Below, piece by piece: positions 35,030-44,434 of a DNA stretch of 64,000 nucleotides; positions within the stretch are counted from its first letter, which is position 1, and each line of letters starts with the position of its first letter. The notes under the pieces were generated by a model that was not told the DNA's origin, ran no database searches, and saw nothing but the letters and a program-made list of their open reading frames with translations. The DNA lies in assembly GCF_004323635.1 (NCBI RefSeq), contig NZ_CP036515.1, positions 1,378,501 to 1,442,500 of the forward strand, in the 5' to 3' direction. The translations under genes were made by a program, and so were the position numbers. Source of the DNA: Lichenihabitans psoromatis. GTDB taxonomy: Bacteria > Pseudomonadota > Alphaproteobacteria > Rhizobiales > Beijerinckiaceae.

Positions 35030-35040
35030 AAGCTGCGTCG

Positions 35041-35676
35041 ATGACCCTTGCGTTCCATCATCGCGTCGTCCCGGCCAGCGTGCCGGGCCGAACGCCTTTG
35101 CTGCTGCTGCACGGCACCGGCGGCGACGAGAATGATCTCGTGCCGCTCGGGGAGGCGCTATCGCCCGGCGCGGCGTTGCTGTCGCCCCGGGGTCAGGTGC
35201 TCGAGCGTGGGATGCCGCGCTTCTTCAGCCGCAGCGGCGAGGGCGTGTTCGACCCCGACGAGGTGCGCCAACGCGCGCTGGGGCTCGCGGATTTCATCGC
35301 CGAGGCGCGACGCACCTATGATCTTGCGGCACCGATCGCGGTGGGATTCTCGAACGGCGCCAATGTCGCGGCCGTCATCATGATGTTGCGGCCCGACGTT
35401 CTGGCCGGCGCCATCCTGCTGCGGCCCATGGCGGTGCTGGATGACACGGCGTCGGGCGAGGCCGGTTTGCCGCTGCTGGCGGGGCGGTCGGTTCTCATGC
35501 TGTCGGGTTCGAACGACCCGATCGTTCCGGCCGGGAGCGCCGAATGGCTCGCCTCGCGGTTGATGGCGGGGGGTGCCGCGGTCGAACATCGGCGGCTCCA
35601 GGCCGGCCACAATCTGACCCCTGACGACATGTCGATCGCCAAGGCTTGGCTTGCCTTGACTGATCGGATCGCCTGA
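35041..35676 (+). CDS. Alpha/beta hydrolase (MhqD-like carboxylesterase)
   Basis: This 211-residue serine hydrolase of the carboxylesterase/phospholipase group has LLLLHGTGGDENDL (oxyanion loop), nucleophile elbow GFSNGAN, acid in SGSNDPIVP and base in AGHNLTPDD. With the VOC dioxygenase upstream and the LysR regulator divergent, the set matches MhqO/MhqD-type quinone-detoxification pairs known in Firmicutes and Proteobacteria. The actual substrate cannot be read from sequence. Confidence 0.9.
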   Translation: MTLAFHHRVVPASVPGRTPLLLLHGTGGDENDLVPLGEALSPGAALLSPRGQVLERGMPRFFSRSGEGVFDPDEVRQRALGLADFIAEARRTYDLAAPIAVGFSNGANVAAVIMMLRPDVLAGAILLRPMAVLDDTASGEAGLPLLAGRSVLMLSGSNDPIVPAGSAEWLASRLMAGGAAVEHRRLQAGHNLTPDDMSIAKAWLALTDRIA

Positions 35677-35713
35677 CCGGCGGCGCGATGGGTCATCGCG
35701 GCTCGCTCGGCCA

Positions 35714-37150
35714 TTACGCGGCGGCTTCGACCTCTGCGGCGATGACGCTGAGGATCGCCTCGACCATGGCCGTATCGTCGCCGGCCATGCCGTCCATCGC
35801 GGCCATGCGGCCGATAGCGGTGGCTGCGATCCGTTCCTCCACCGTCTCCTCCGCAAAGGCGTAGTAGATTAGGGCACGCTGACCATCGCGGTGACAGCGG
35901 CCCTCGACCTGCTGCAACTGGATCGCGCTGTGGCGCATATCGTGGATCACCAGCGAGCGCAGTTTTGATCCGCCTGCCATCTCGTTTCGATGCAGCGAGA
36001 TCGATTCGGTGACGGTGAACACCACCACATCGGCCTCGCCGGTCTGGAAGGCGACGCGCGCCGCTTCGTTCGCGTCGCCGCTTTGTGTCCCGTTGATGAT
36101 CGCGACGCGCCGCCCTTTGGCCGATAGCGTGTCGGATAGGATCGCGCTGGTTTCGAGATAGGCGACCGAGACAGCGACCTGTTGCCCATCGAGCAACAGT
36201 TCCTCCACAAAATCGGCGGTGCCGGCGACGCGCAGCAGGCTGGCTTTCTGCCGGAAGCGGAGGTCGGCCGCCCAGCCCGCCGGCTTGCGCGTGCTGCCGC
36301 CCAGCAGGCCGAATTCACGTCGGAACTCGCGCCACGTTGCCTCGTAGAGCCGCCGCGCCTCGCGATCGAGAGCCGTTGGCGCAAGCTCGCGCTGCACTTC
36401 GGGCCAGCCCGCGATATCGTCTGGACGCCGCCGCAGCCCGATGGCGCGATCGCCCTTGTAGAGCAGATCCGCCATGACGCCGCGATCGCGCGCGTTCGGC
36501 TCCCAGCTCCAATTGGTCCAGCGGCCCTTGGCGCGGCCGATCCCGAGCCCCTTCATCAGCATCCGAAAATCGGCCAGCGTCTCGGTCGGGCAATGGGCCG
36601 CGTGGCCGAGCAGCTTGCCGAGATAGCCGAGTTCATGCGGCGACTGGCCGGCCGTCGCGCTCATGTAGATGGTGAAGCGAGCCGCCTCGGCGATCTGCCG
36701 GCACGCCATGGTTTGCTGCGCATAGGGATTGCGAAGCCGGTGGCTCTCGTCGAAGACGACGATCGGCCAGGTTCGCTTCGGCCTTCCATGGCGCGCAATC
36801 TCGTTATTCTTGGCCCGCACGGAGCGGCGCGTGCTGGCTGGGGGCGCCGCAAGCAATGCCTTGCTCCGCTCGTAATTGGTCAGCGTGACCTGCTTTGCGG
36901 CGAGGCCGGACCGCGCGATGGTTCGGCGCCATTGCGGGAGGCCGCCTTTGGGGCAAACGATGAGGATGTCGGCTTCGGGCATGGCCGCGATAGCGGCCCA
37001 GACCGATAATGTCTTGCCGAGGCCGGTCAGATCACCGAGCAGAAAACCAGGGCTTCCGGCCGCGCGGGCCGCCAGGATACGGTCCCGCGCCTCGATCTGA
37101 TGCGGGCGGGGAACAAGGAGGGTGGACGAAGATCGAGCCGTGTCGTCCAT
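35714..37150 (-). CDS. Orphan SNF2/superfamily 2 helicase
   Basis: This 478-residue DEAD/SNF2-type ATPase has motif Ia-like PRPHQIEARDRIL, Walker A GDLTGLGKTLSVW, Walker B VVFDESHRLRNP, motif III MSATAGQSP, and a helicase C half with VTESISLHRN and QVEGRCHRDGQ (motif VI, with H/R fingers). It is unusually short for a chromosomal SNF2 protein and resembles the compact helicases found in phages and prophage remnants. No other phage gene is nearby. Its substrate, DNA or RNA, is unknown. The start overlaps possible upstream starts of the divergent TPR gene. Confidence 0.88.
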   Translation of the reverse strand: MDDTARSSSTLLVPRPHQIEARDRILAARAAGSPGFLLGDLTGLGKTLSVWAAIAAMPEADILIVCPKGGLPQWRRTIARSGLAAKQVTLTNYERSKALLAAPPASTRRSVRAKNNEIARHGRPKRTWPIVVFDESHRLRNPYAQQTMACRQIAEAARFTIYMSATAGQSPHELGYLGKLLGHAAHCPTETLADFRMLMKGLGIGRAKGRWTNWSWEPNARDRGVMADLLYKGDRAIGLRRRPDDIAGWPEVQRELAPTALDREARRLYEATWREFRREFGLLGGSTRKPAGWAADLRFRQKASLLRVAGTADFVEELLLDGQQVAVSVAYLETSAILSDTLSAKGRRVAIINGTQSGDANEAARVAFQTGEADVVVFTVTESISLHRNEMAGGSKLRSLVIHDMRHSAIQLQQVEGRCHRDGQRALIYYAFAEETVEERIAATAIGRMAAMDGMAGDDTAMVEAILSVIAAEVEAAA

Positions 37151-37181
37151 GCGGTCGAATGTCTCGATGATCCATGCTCAA

Positions 37182-37919
37182 ATGGCGACTGGCTCGCTTT
37201 TGCGGGGGCCGCGTGCGCGCGTCAAGCCGTACGCTTTGTGTTTTGGAGAGCCGGGAGCCGTGCCGAACCACCAAGCTTCCGCCGAAGATGCGCTGCGACG
37301 CGCCGCCGTGCTTGCGCCTGACGCGCCTGAGCCTCTGTTCCGGCTCTGCGCCCTGCTGCTGCAACGGGGCTCCGCCGAGGCACAGGCGATGCTCGGCGAT
37401 CTCCTGGCTCGGTTTCCCCGGCATGCGCCCGGCTGGGAGGCGCTCGGCGTGGTGCTCGAAGAGGCCGGGAAAACCGAGGCGGCGCTGGTCTGTTTCGGAA
37501 AGGCCGCCGCCGTCGAGCCGTCCTTCACTCTGGCGATGCGGCAAGGGGGGCTGTTGCGCCAACTCGGCCGTCACCCCGAGGCTGCTGCCTGCTTCGAGCA
37601 GGCCGTGGCGCTGAATGCCGGAAACGGCTTGGCGTGGTTTCGGCTCGGGTTGTGCCGGCAGGATGCGGGCGATCTGGCGGGAGCCGCGACCGCCTATCAA
37701 ACGGCACTCGATAGCGAACCGGCCTTGGCCGAAGCCGCCGTCAATCTCGGCACGGTGCTGCAGGATGCGGGGAGGCTCGACGAGGCGAAACAGGCCTATG
37801 GACGCGCCGTACGGACCCGTGGCGACACGTTCGGCCGCGTCGCCCAGGCTTTGACGACCTCGACCAAAGGGGAGCTATGGCTCGATCTCGGGCGTCTCCG
37901 GCGCGATCTCGCCGGCTGA
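37182..37919 (+). CDS. TPR-repeat protein
   Basis: This roughly 245-residue protein is made of five or so tetratricopeptide repeats, for example GWEALGVVLEEAGKTEAALVCFGKAAAVEP, RQLGRHPEAAACFEQAVALN and NLGTVLQDAGRLDEAKQAYGRA. The start is uncertain: in-frame ATGs at 37122, 37149, 37167 and 37182 are available, and none has a strong ribosome site. The latest is taken because the others overlap the divergent helicase gene or its leader. The 3' end overlaps the convergent DUF6065-like gene by 45 bases. Partners are unknown. Confidence 0.8.
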   Translation: MATGSLLRGPRARVKPYALCFGEPGAVPNHQASAEDALRRAAVLAPDAPEPLFRLCALLLQRGSAEAQAMLGDLLARFPRHAPGWEALGVVLEEAGKTEAALVCFGKAAAVEPSFTLAMRQGGLLRQLGRHPEAAACFEQAVALNAGNGLAWFRLGLCRQDAGDLAGAATAYQTALDSEPALAEAAVNLGTVLQDAGRLDEAKQAYGRAVRTRGDTFGRVAQALTTSTKGELWLDLGRLRRDLAG

Positions 37920-38621
37920 GCGCGGGCGCTTGGCCCGGAACCGCGTGCGATAGGCGCCTTGCTGGCCCAGCAGGGTCGCGGCCGTCGCGTCGTAGCGTTG
38001 TTGCTGCTCCGGTGTGAAACCGCCGATATCGAGATCCAGCGCCGTCCGCGCCACCGGAAAACACTGCGCCACAGGGGTGCCGCGCTTCAGCACGCCCTCG
38101 AAATCGGGGTCGATCCAAACGGCCGGAAACAGAATGCCGACATCGGTGAACAGGTCGGCATCCACCATGCCGGTGAGCAGCCGGAACGGCAGGTCGAACC
38201 GGTTGGCCGGGTGCATGGCGAAGAGTGAATAGCCGGGCTCGAGCTCAATGGTCCAAAAGCTGTTGAACTTGACGATGGCGCAATCGTCCCGATGAAACGG
38301 CGTGCCCGAGACCTGGGCCGGAACATGGAAGCTGAGCGGCGAACGGGGGTGAGCTTCGACGTTGAGCGGCGGCAGATCCCAGTCCCATGACAGCCGCCCA
38401 TCGCTGACGACGACATCGCAAGGCAGCAGGATCATGAATCCATGGCTCATCGCATCGACGAAGGGCGGGCATTGCTTGACGGTGCGAACATCCTGCCCGT
38501 GCGTCTCGGAAAACGCCTTGGCCGGCATGGCGCGCAACCAATCCGGCAGGACGGCTCGCGCCGGAACGGGCCGTTCCAGCCGGTCGATCAAGGCCGGGTC
38601 GCAACGGAAGGTGATACGCAT
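37875..38621 (-). CDS. DUF6065-like hypothetical protein
   Basis: This 248-residue protein (MRITFRCDPALIDRLERPVPARAVLPDWLRAMP...) has a central region FWTIELEPGYSLFAMHPANRFDLPFRLLTGMVDADLFTDVGI and a late GVLKRGTPVAQCFPVAR that resemble the DUF6065 pattern. Members are often encoded in phage or biosynthetic contexts, and no function is established. A longer frame upstream is not supported because the family N-terminus lies here. The C-terminal tail is basic. The 3' end overlaps the TPR gene. Confidence 0.6.
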   Translation of the reverse strand: MRITFRCDPALIDRLERPVPARAVLPDWLRAMPAKAFSETHGQDVRTVKQCPPFVDAMSHGFMILLPCDVVVSDGRLSWDWDLPPLNVEAHPRSPLSFHVPAQVSGTPFHRDDCAIVKFNSFWTIELEPGYSLFAMHPANRFDLPFRLLTGMVDADLFTDVGILFPAVWIDPDFEGVLKRGTPVAQCFPVARTALDLDIGGFTPEQQQRYDATAATLLGQQGAYRTRFRAKRPRSAGEIAPETPEIEP

Positions 38622-38684
38622 GGGCGGCAGTGATCCCGCAATCGTCGGAGCCGCGCCTCTGACACGAGGGCGACGACAGTCTAT

Positions 38685-39053
38685 ATGGATCTGACCAGAC
38701 GACCACCCAGAAGGACGACACCACCCGTGGACAAGGCCGTGATCGAGGAGATGTTCCTGGCCCTCGGGCCCGTCACGATCAAACGTCTGTTCGGCGGCAA
38801 GGGCGTCTATCACGAGGGCCGGATCATCGCGGTCGAGGTCGCGGGAGAGATGCTGCTCAAGGCGGATCCGATCAGCGCTCCGGCGTTCGAGGCGGCGGGT
38901 GCCCGACGCTGGGCCTACACCGACCGCAAGGGCAAGGCGGTCGGGATGCTCTACTGGTCCATCCCGGAGGAGGCGTTCGACGATCCCGACATCATGGAGC
39001 ATTGGGTTCGGTTGGCGGATGCGGCTGCGCGACGCGTGAACCCGGGCGGCTGA
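38685..39053 (+). CDS. TfoX N-terminal domain protein
   Basis: This 122-residue protein has the TfoX/Sxy N-terminal fold: VIEEMFLALGPVTIKRLFGGKGVYHEGRIIAVEV, ADPISAPAFEAAGARRWAYTD, and the late LYWSIPEEAFDDPDIMEHWV. The C-terminal TfoX domain is missing, as in many alphaproteobacterial paralogues. The family includes competence regulators in gammaproteobacteria, but the single-domain proteins have no proven role. A GTG at 38727 is an alternative start. Confidence 0.82.
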   Translation: MDLTRRPPRRTTPPVDKAVIEEMFLALGPVTIKRLFGGKGVYHEGRIIAVEVAGEMLLKADPISAPAFEAAGARRWAYTDRKGKAVGMLYWSIPEEAFDDPDIMEHWVRLADAAARRVNPGG

Positions 39054-39282
39054 AACGCGGTGTGCTTAAACACATGTCCCTTCTGGTTTCGTCATCATTA
39101 TTTCATTATCGGCGGACATGCGACTGATACTATCGTCTTGTATAGATTTATACAGCATCGACTTGACGTATTCGCGTCGATCGGACAGACTGTAGCTTTA
39201 GAAACGAATTACATTTTATTTTATCTATAAGCTATCAAATAAATCATAAAAGACATAATTATTTCATTTGAGGATATTGATC
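39054..39282 (+). promoter_or_regulatory. AT-rich promoter region of the peroxidase gene
   Basis: These 229 bases are strikingly AT-rich compared with the rest of the window, especially 39120-39270 with runs such as ACATTTTATTTTATC. This is compatible with an A/T-rich upstream promoter element or a binding site for a nucleoid protein such as MucR. No single -35/-10 pair stands out. Confidence 0.4.
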
Positions 39283-40947
39283 ATGTCCGCAAGCGCGCAT
39301 GGATTCATAGGATCTCATCTCCAACCCTTCACTGAACTCTTGCCACTGAAGATGGCGATGTTCGATCCGCACAAGCTTCTTCAATTGTCGAAGATGATGA
39401 AGGCGGATTTCGACACCGTGAAAGATGGCCCAGACCCCGAAGAAAATCTGTGGGTCCCGGCGGGGTATACGTATTTCGCGCAATTCGTCGACCACGACCT
39501 GACGTTCGACAGCACGTCGTCGCTCAATCCAGCCGATCGGCCGCCGCAAGGGTCGCATATCCCCTCCAACTTGCGGACGCCGCGCTTCGACCTCGATAAC
39601 GTCTATGGCGACGGACCGGACGCCCAGCCCTTCATGTATGATTCGGACGGCGCCACGATTCTGACCGGTACGAACGATCTGTTGAGGGCGCCGAACGGTC
39701 GCGCGATTATCGGCGATAAGCGCAACGACGAAAATTCGATCGTCTGCCAGATCCAGCTCGGGATGATCCGATATCACAACACGATCGTGGCGGCCCTGAA
39801 AACCGAGCCTCCCGAGACCTGGAATGTGCCGAACGATCTCTTCGCTTCGGCGCAGAACGAGGTCCGCTGGACCTATCACCTCATTCTGGTCCACGACCTT
39901 CTGCCGCGCATCATCAAACACGAGGTGTTGGCGGATCTCGAAGGCCATACGCCGCATGAGCGCAAAGGGGCGTACGCGCTCTACACGCAAGAAAAAAGAG
40001 CCAATCTTCCGCGTGAGTTCGTCGGCGCGGCTTATCGCTATGGCCATTCGGGGGTCCGCTTCGGCTATCGGCTGAACACGATGACGCGTCTGTCGATCTT
40101 CAAGGGGACCCAGCCTCCGGTCGTCGACGACAGCCTGCTCGGCTTCGATCCGCTTCCGACAACCCACGTCATCGACGATTGGGGACGGTTCTTCCCAGCC
40201 TCCGCGCCGGGTGCCGATATCGGTTTGACCGGACGGGTCGCGGCTGGCGACGATCCCGATCCAAAAGTACAGCTGCAATATGCCTATAAGCTCGATCCGA
40301 CGATTGTCGACCCGCTCGCCGTCTTGCCCCTGATCGTACCGGAGCCCCATGCGGCCGACCAAGCCGCCGCGGCGATCGCTCCCGACGCGCTGCCCACCTA
40401 TCCAGGGCAGGACGGACCCAATCCGCTTCCGTCACTCGCGCTGCTGAACCTGCTTCGCGGCAACACCTACGGCATCGCGACGGGCCAGAGCTTCGTGCAT
40501 GCATTGCAGTTAGCCGGAAAGCCGGTGACGGTTATCGATCCGCATAGGATCGTGGTCCGCGTGTCGACCGATGCGACGCCGGTCGGTGACGATCCGAATG
40601 CGCCCGACAAGCCGCAGGCATTTCAATGGACGGCGCCCCCGGAAGACTTTGCGACGCGCACGCCGCTTTGGTTCTATATGCTCGCCGAAGCGCAAGCCCC
40701 GATCGTTCAAGCGATCCCAGGGGACACAAGCCGGGTCTTCACCGAAACACAGTTGCTCAACGGCCCCGGTGCCCTGAGCCAATTGGGTTGGGTCGGCGGA
40801 CGCATCATCGGCGAGGTCTTCTACGCGCTTCTCGACGAAGATGCCGACTCGGTCTTCAACCATCCAGCCGCCCACGGCTTCGTGCCGAGGTTCGCTCGCG
40901 GTCCCGGCGGCTTGATCTACATGCGGAATTTGCTGGATTTCAAGTGA
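39283..40947 (+). CDS. Animal-type haem peroxidase
   Basis: This 554-residue protein belongs to the peroxidase-cyclooxygenase superfamily. The distal-site motif is YFAQFVDHDLTFD with the haem-linking Asp and distal His. The arginine segment is QLGMIRYHNTIVAAL, and the proximal His is in AAYRYGHSGVRFGY. In myeloperoxidase the arginine segment reads REHN, so the second haem-ester Glu is Tyr here. Bacterial relatives often carry RTX repeats, but none are seen. There is no signal peptide. The ATG at 39283 has AGGA eight bases upstream; an in-frame TTG at 39268 is less likely. Halide or phenol oxidation is a possible role. Confidence 0.88.
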   Translation: MSASAHGFIGSHLQPFTELLPLKMAMFDPHKLLQLSKMMKADFDTVKDGPDPEENLWVPAGYTYFAQFVDHDLTFDSTSSLNPADRPPQGSHIPSNLRTPRFDLDNVYGDGPDAQPFMYDSDGATILTGTNDLLRAPNGRAIIGDKRNDENSIVCQIQLGMIRYHNTIVAALKTEPPETWNVPNDLFASAQNEVRWTYHLILVHDLLPRIIKHEVLADLEGHTPHERKGAYALYTQEKRANLPREFVGAAYRYGHSGVRFGYRLNTMTRLSIFKGTQPPVVDDSLLGFDPLPTTHVIDDWGRFFPASAPGADIGLTGRVAAGDDPDPKVQLQYAYKLDPTIVDPLAVLPLIVPEPHAADQAAAAIAPDALPTYPGQDGPNPLPSLALLNLLRGNTYGIATGQSFVHALQLAGKPVTVIDPHRIVVRVSTDATPVGDDPNAPDKPQAFQWTAPPEDFATRTPLWFYMLAEAQAPIVQAIPGDTSRVFTETQLLNGPGALSQLGWVGGRIIGEVFYALLDEDADSVFNHPAAHGFVPRFARGPGGLIYMRNLLDFK

Positions 40948-40971
40948 GACGCGACCGTCGTCGGGTCTCAC
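40944..40971. terminator. Possible hairpin between peroxidase and glpK
   Basis: GTGAGAC at 40944-40950 and GTCTCAC at 40965-40971 form a 7-bp stem with an inner GAC/GTC pairing, lying between the two convergent stop codons. There is no T run; a role in termination is only plausible. Confidence 0.35.
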
Positions 40972-40972
40972 C

Positions 40973-42475
40973 TCAGGGCTTCAGCACCGTGCGGGCCACC
41001 GCCTCGTGCCAGCCCTTGAGCTTGGCGTCGCGTCGAGCCGGCGCCATGGCAGGCTCGAACCGCGTTTCAAGATGCCATGTGGCGGCAAATTCTTCCGGGC
41101 TCGGGTAGAGGCCGGATTGTAGTCCCGCCAGATAGCCCGCCCCGAGCGCTGTCGTCTCCCGCACGATCGGGCGATCGACCGGCGCGTCGATCATGTCGGC
41201 GACCGATTGCATGGTCCAGTCGCTCGCGCTCATGCCGCCGTCGGCCCGGATCACGGATTTCTCGAGACTGACGCCGCTCTGCTGCACGTCCTTCTGCATG
41301 GCGTCGATGAGATCGCGCGTTTGATAGGCGACGCTTTCGAGCGCCGCGCGGGCGATCTCGAACCGCGTCGTTGCGCGCGTCAGCCCGGTGATGGTGCCGC
41401 GCGCGTCGGCATCCCAGGTCGGTGCTCCGAGCCCGACGAAGGCCGGCACGATATAGACGGCCTGTTCCTGGTCGGATTTTTCGGCGAGTTGTCCCGTCTC
41501 GGCCGATGAGCGAACGATCCCGAGCCCATCGCGAAGCCATTGGACGGTCGCGCCCGCTGAAAAGATCGAGCCTTCGAGCGCATAATGGCGATGCCCCTTG
41601 AGCTGGTAGGCGATGGTCGAGAGCAACCGATGCGTCGAGGCGATCGGCTTCGGCCCGGTGTTCAGAAGCACGAAGCAGCCCGTCCCGAAGGTCGATTTGA
41701 CCATGCCGGGTGCGAAACACGCTTGGCCGATCAGGGCCGCCTGCTGGTCGCCCGCGATACCACGGATCGGCAAGGACAGGCCGAGATGCTCCGAGGCCGC
41801 GATGCCGAACTCGGCCGCGCAATCCTTCACCTCGGGCAGCAAGGGGCGTGGCACGCGGAACAGCTTTAGCAGGTCGGCATCCCAACGTCCCTTGTGGATG
41901 TCGAAGAGCGCGGTGCGCGACGCATTGGTGGCGTCGGTGGCGTGCACTGCTCCATTGGTCAGCCGCCACAACAGGAAGGTGTCGACGGTGCCGAAGGCGA
42001 GATCGCCGCGTTCCGCTTTCTCACGCGCGCCGTCCACATGGTCCAGCATCCAGGCGATCTTGGTGGCGGAGAAATAGGGGTCGAGCAGCAGCCCGGAGCG
42101 CTGTTGCACCAGCGGCTCGCACCCCTCTGCCTTGAGGGTCGCGCAGATCGAGGCGGTGCGTCGGTCCTGCCACACGATGGCATTGTGGATCGGCTCACCG
42201 GTCTTACGATCCCAGATCAGGATCGTTTCGCGCTGATTGGTGATGCCCAGCGCCGCGATGGTGGTGCCGGCCGCGGCGGCGCGTTGCAGCGCGATGCGAG
42301 CGGTCGAGAGGCTGGTGCGCCAGAGGTCTTTCGGGTCGTGCTCGACCCAGCCGGACTGTGGGAACAGCTGCGGAAATTCTTCCTGTGCGGTCGCGGTCGG
42401 CAACGCATCCGGACCGAACACAATGGCGCGGGTCGAGGTGGTGCCTTGATCGATGACGAGAACCGAACCGGACAT
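40973..42475 (-). CDS. glpK: Glycerol kinase
   Basis: GlpK phosphorylates incoming glycerol to glycerol-3-phosphate. The 500-residue FGGY kinase begins [20 protein letters not shown], has [20 protein letters not shown], the ATP-site block [15 protein letters not shown], and [13 protein letters not shown]. Length is normal. It is the last gene of the minus-strand glp operon, 100 bp after glpV, so uptake and activation are co-expressed. Confidence 0.97.
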   Translation of the reverse strand: MSGSVLVIDQGTTSTRAIVFGPDALPTATAQEEFPQLFPQSGWVEHDPKDLWRTSLSTARIALQRAAAAGTTIAALGITNQRETILIWDRKTGEPIHNAIVWQDRRTASICATLKAEGCEPLVQQRSGLLLDPYFSATKIAWMLDHVDGAREKAERGDLAFGTVDTFLLWRLTNGAVHATDATNASRTALFDIHKGRWDADLLKLFRVPRPLLPEVKDCAAEFGIAASEHLGLSLPIRGIAGDQQAALIGQACFAPGMVKSTFGTGCFVLLNTGPKPIASTHRLLSTIAYQLKGHRHYALEGSIFSAGATVQWLRDGLGIVRSSAETGQLAEKSDQEQAVYIVPAFVGLGAPTWDADARGTITGLTRATTRFEIARAALESVAYQTRDLIDAMQKDVQQSGVSLEKSVIRADGGMSASDWTMQSVADMIDAPVDRPIVRETTALGAGYLAGLQSGLYPSPEEFAATWHLETRFEPAMAPARRDAKLKGWHEAVARTVLKP

Positions 42476-42533
42476 ACAGGGCCTTCAACTCAGGGATCGT
42501 TGCGGCGCCTCGTTTGAGGAATGCCGGTCAGGG

Positions 42534-42563
42534 GTGGGCGATCCCCTGGAGGGGACCGCCCAC
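42534..42563 (-). terminator. Stable hairpin between glpV and glpK
   Basis: The arms 42534-42546 and 42551-42563 form a 13-bp stem with one A-C mismatch around the loop TGGA. There is no T run, so it is more likely an mRNA-stabilising or partial-termination structure. Such hairpins after binding-protein genes raise binding-protein levels relative to downstream genes. Confidence 0.6.
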
Positions 42564-42575
42564 ATGTCATGTGCG

Positions 42576-44342
42576 TCAGGCTTTCTTGGGCGGGGTCGAC
42601 GGCCAGCTCTTGATCAGAGCATCGTAATCGACGGTTTCGCCCTTTGGCTTCTCATCGGCCAGCTTGCGCTGAGGCGCGAGATTGCCGTCCGTTTCGGATT
42701 TGGCGAACCAATATTCGGCCGTCTCTTCCTTGTTCATCTTGGGTCCGAGCTTGCCCTGCACGCCCGACTTTTCGAGGCGCGCCATAATGGCATCCTGGTC
42801 GCGCGCGAGGCCGTCCATCGCTTGCTGGGGCGTCACTTGGCCCGAGATCGCGTTGGAGATGTTCTGCCACCAGACCTGGGCCATCTTGCCATAATCCGGC
42901 ACGTTGACGCCGGTGGGGGTCCACTGCTTGCGGGCCGGGCTACGATAGAACTCGACGAGGCCACCGACCTTCGGGGCGAGTTCGGTCATGGCCGGGTGCC
43001 ACACGTCGCTCTCGCGGATGAGATGCAACGATGTGAGCGCCTTTTTGAGCGACACGGTCTTCGAGGTACAGAACTGCGCGTAGAGCCAACCCGCCTTGAG
43101 GTTCGGCATCGGCGCATATTTCAGCATCGTCCAGCCACCGACGTCCTGGTAGCCGAGCTTCATGCCCTCTTTCCAGTAAGCGCCATGCGGCGAGGGAGCC
43201 ATACGCCACTTCGGCGTACCGTCCTCGTTCATGACCGGACCGGGCTGGCGCGCACTATCCGTGAAGGCCGAATACCAGAAGATCTGCTGGGCGATATGGC
43301 CCTGGCCGACAACCGGGCCGGATTCGAGAAAGTCCATACCGGCAGCTTCCGGCGGCGCATATTTCTTCAACCATTCGATATATTTGGTTAAAGCGTACAC
43401 GGCAGCCGGACCGTTGGCGTCACCGCCGCGGGTGATCGACGAGCCGACCGGGATGCCGTTTTCGGCCCGGATGCCCCATTCGTCGACGGGCTTGCCGTTC
43501 GGCAGGCCGCGATCGCCCGCGCCGGCCATCGAGAGCCAAGCATCGGTGAAGCGCCAGCCAAGCGAGGGATCCTTCTTGCCGTAATCCATGTGACCGTAGA
43601 CGCGCTGGCCATCGATCTCTTTGACATCGTTGGAGAAGAAGTCCGCGATGTCCTCATAGGCCGACCAATTGACCGGCACACCAAGCTCATAGCCGTATTT
43701 GGCCTTGAACTTTTCCTTGAGGTCGGCGCGCTGGAACCAATCGTGCCGGAACCAATAAAGGTTGGCGAATTGCTGGTCGGGCAGCTGGTAGAGCTTGCCG
43801 TCCGTGAAGGTCGCGAAAGATAGGCCCATGAAATCGGCGAGATCGAGACCGGGGTTGGTCACGTCCTTGCCGTCGTTGGCCATGAAATCGGTCAGCGAGC
43901 CGCCCACGATGTCGTTGTAGCGCGGGTGGGTGCCGATGAAGTCCGTGTCGTTCATCCAGAAATCATAGATCGGACGGCCCGACTGCATCTCGACTTCGAT
44001 CTTATCGACGAGCGTGCCCTCGTCCATAATGTCGTGTTTGACATCGATGCCGGTGATTTCGCCGAACGCTTTGGTGAGCGTCTTGGATTCGTAGTCGTGA
44101 ACCTTCAACGATTCCGAAACGCAATTGACCTTCATGCCGGCGAACGGCTTGGCGGCGTTGATGAACCATTCCATCTCGGCCATCTGCTCGTCTTTCGACA
44201 AGGTCGAGGGATTGAACTCGGTATCGATCCACTTTTTCGCGGCATCGACCTTTTGGGCGAAGCTTGGTGTGCTCTTGATGATACCAGCCGCTCCGGCGAT
44301 GCCGAGGGCGGCACCGCCCTTCAATACGTCACGACGATCCAT
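42576..44342 (-). CDS. glpV: Glycerol ABC transporter substrate-binding protein
   Basis: This 588-residue periplasmic binding protein starts MDRRDVLKGGAALGIAGAAG with a twin-arginine-like signal ending near PSFAQ, suggesting Tat export. It has the large solute-binding fold of the rhizobial GlpV family (DEGTLVDKIEVEMQSG, GHMDYGKKDPSLGWRFTDAWLSMAGAGD, GGDANGPAAVYALTKYIEWL). AAGGAGG lies just before the ATG. It sits among glpQ, DUF2160 and glpK, which fixes the ligand as glycerol by comparison with Rhizobium leguminosarum GlpSTPQV. Confidence 0.92.
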   Translation of the reverse strand: MDRRDVLKGGAALGIAGAAGIIKSTPSFAQKVDAAKKWIDTEFNPSTLSKDEQMAEMEWFINAAKPFAGMKVNCVSESLKVHDYESKTLTKAFGEITGIDVKHDIMDEGTLVDKIEVEMQSGRPIYDFWMNDTDFIGTHPRYNDIVGGSLTDFMANDGKDVTNPGLDLADFMGLSFATFTDGKLYQLPDQQFANLYWFRHDWFQRADLKEKFKAKYGYELGVPVNWSAYEDIADFFSNDVKEIDGQRVYGHMDYGKKDPSLGWRFTDAWLSMAGAGDRGLPNGKPVDEWGIRAENGIPVGSSITRGGDANGPAAVYALTKYIEWLKKYAPPEAAGMDFLESGPVVGQGHIAQQIFWYSAFTDSARQPGPVMNEDGTPKWRMAPSPHGAYWKEGMKLGYQDVGGWTMLKYAPMPNLKAGWLYAQFCTSKTVSLKKALTSLHLIRESDVWHPAMTELAPKVGGLVEFYRSPARKQWTPTGVNVPDYGKMAQVWWQNISNAISGQVTPQQAMDGLARDQDAIMARLEKSGVQGKLGPKMNKEETAEYWFAKSETDGNLAPQRKLADEKPKGETVDYDALIKSWPSTPPKKA

Positions 44343-44434
44343 AGGGTGTCCTCCTTTGCTTTGGTCCGGATGCGGAATCGCTCCGGTTTTGTCTTTGGCT
44401 CCGCCCAAACGTCAGCGAACGGAACGATTTCGCC

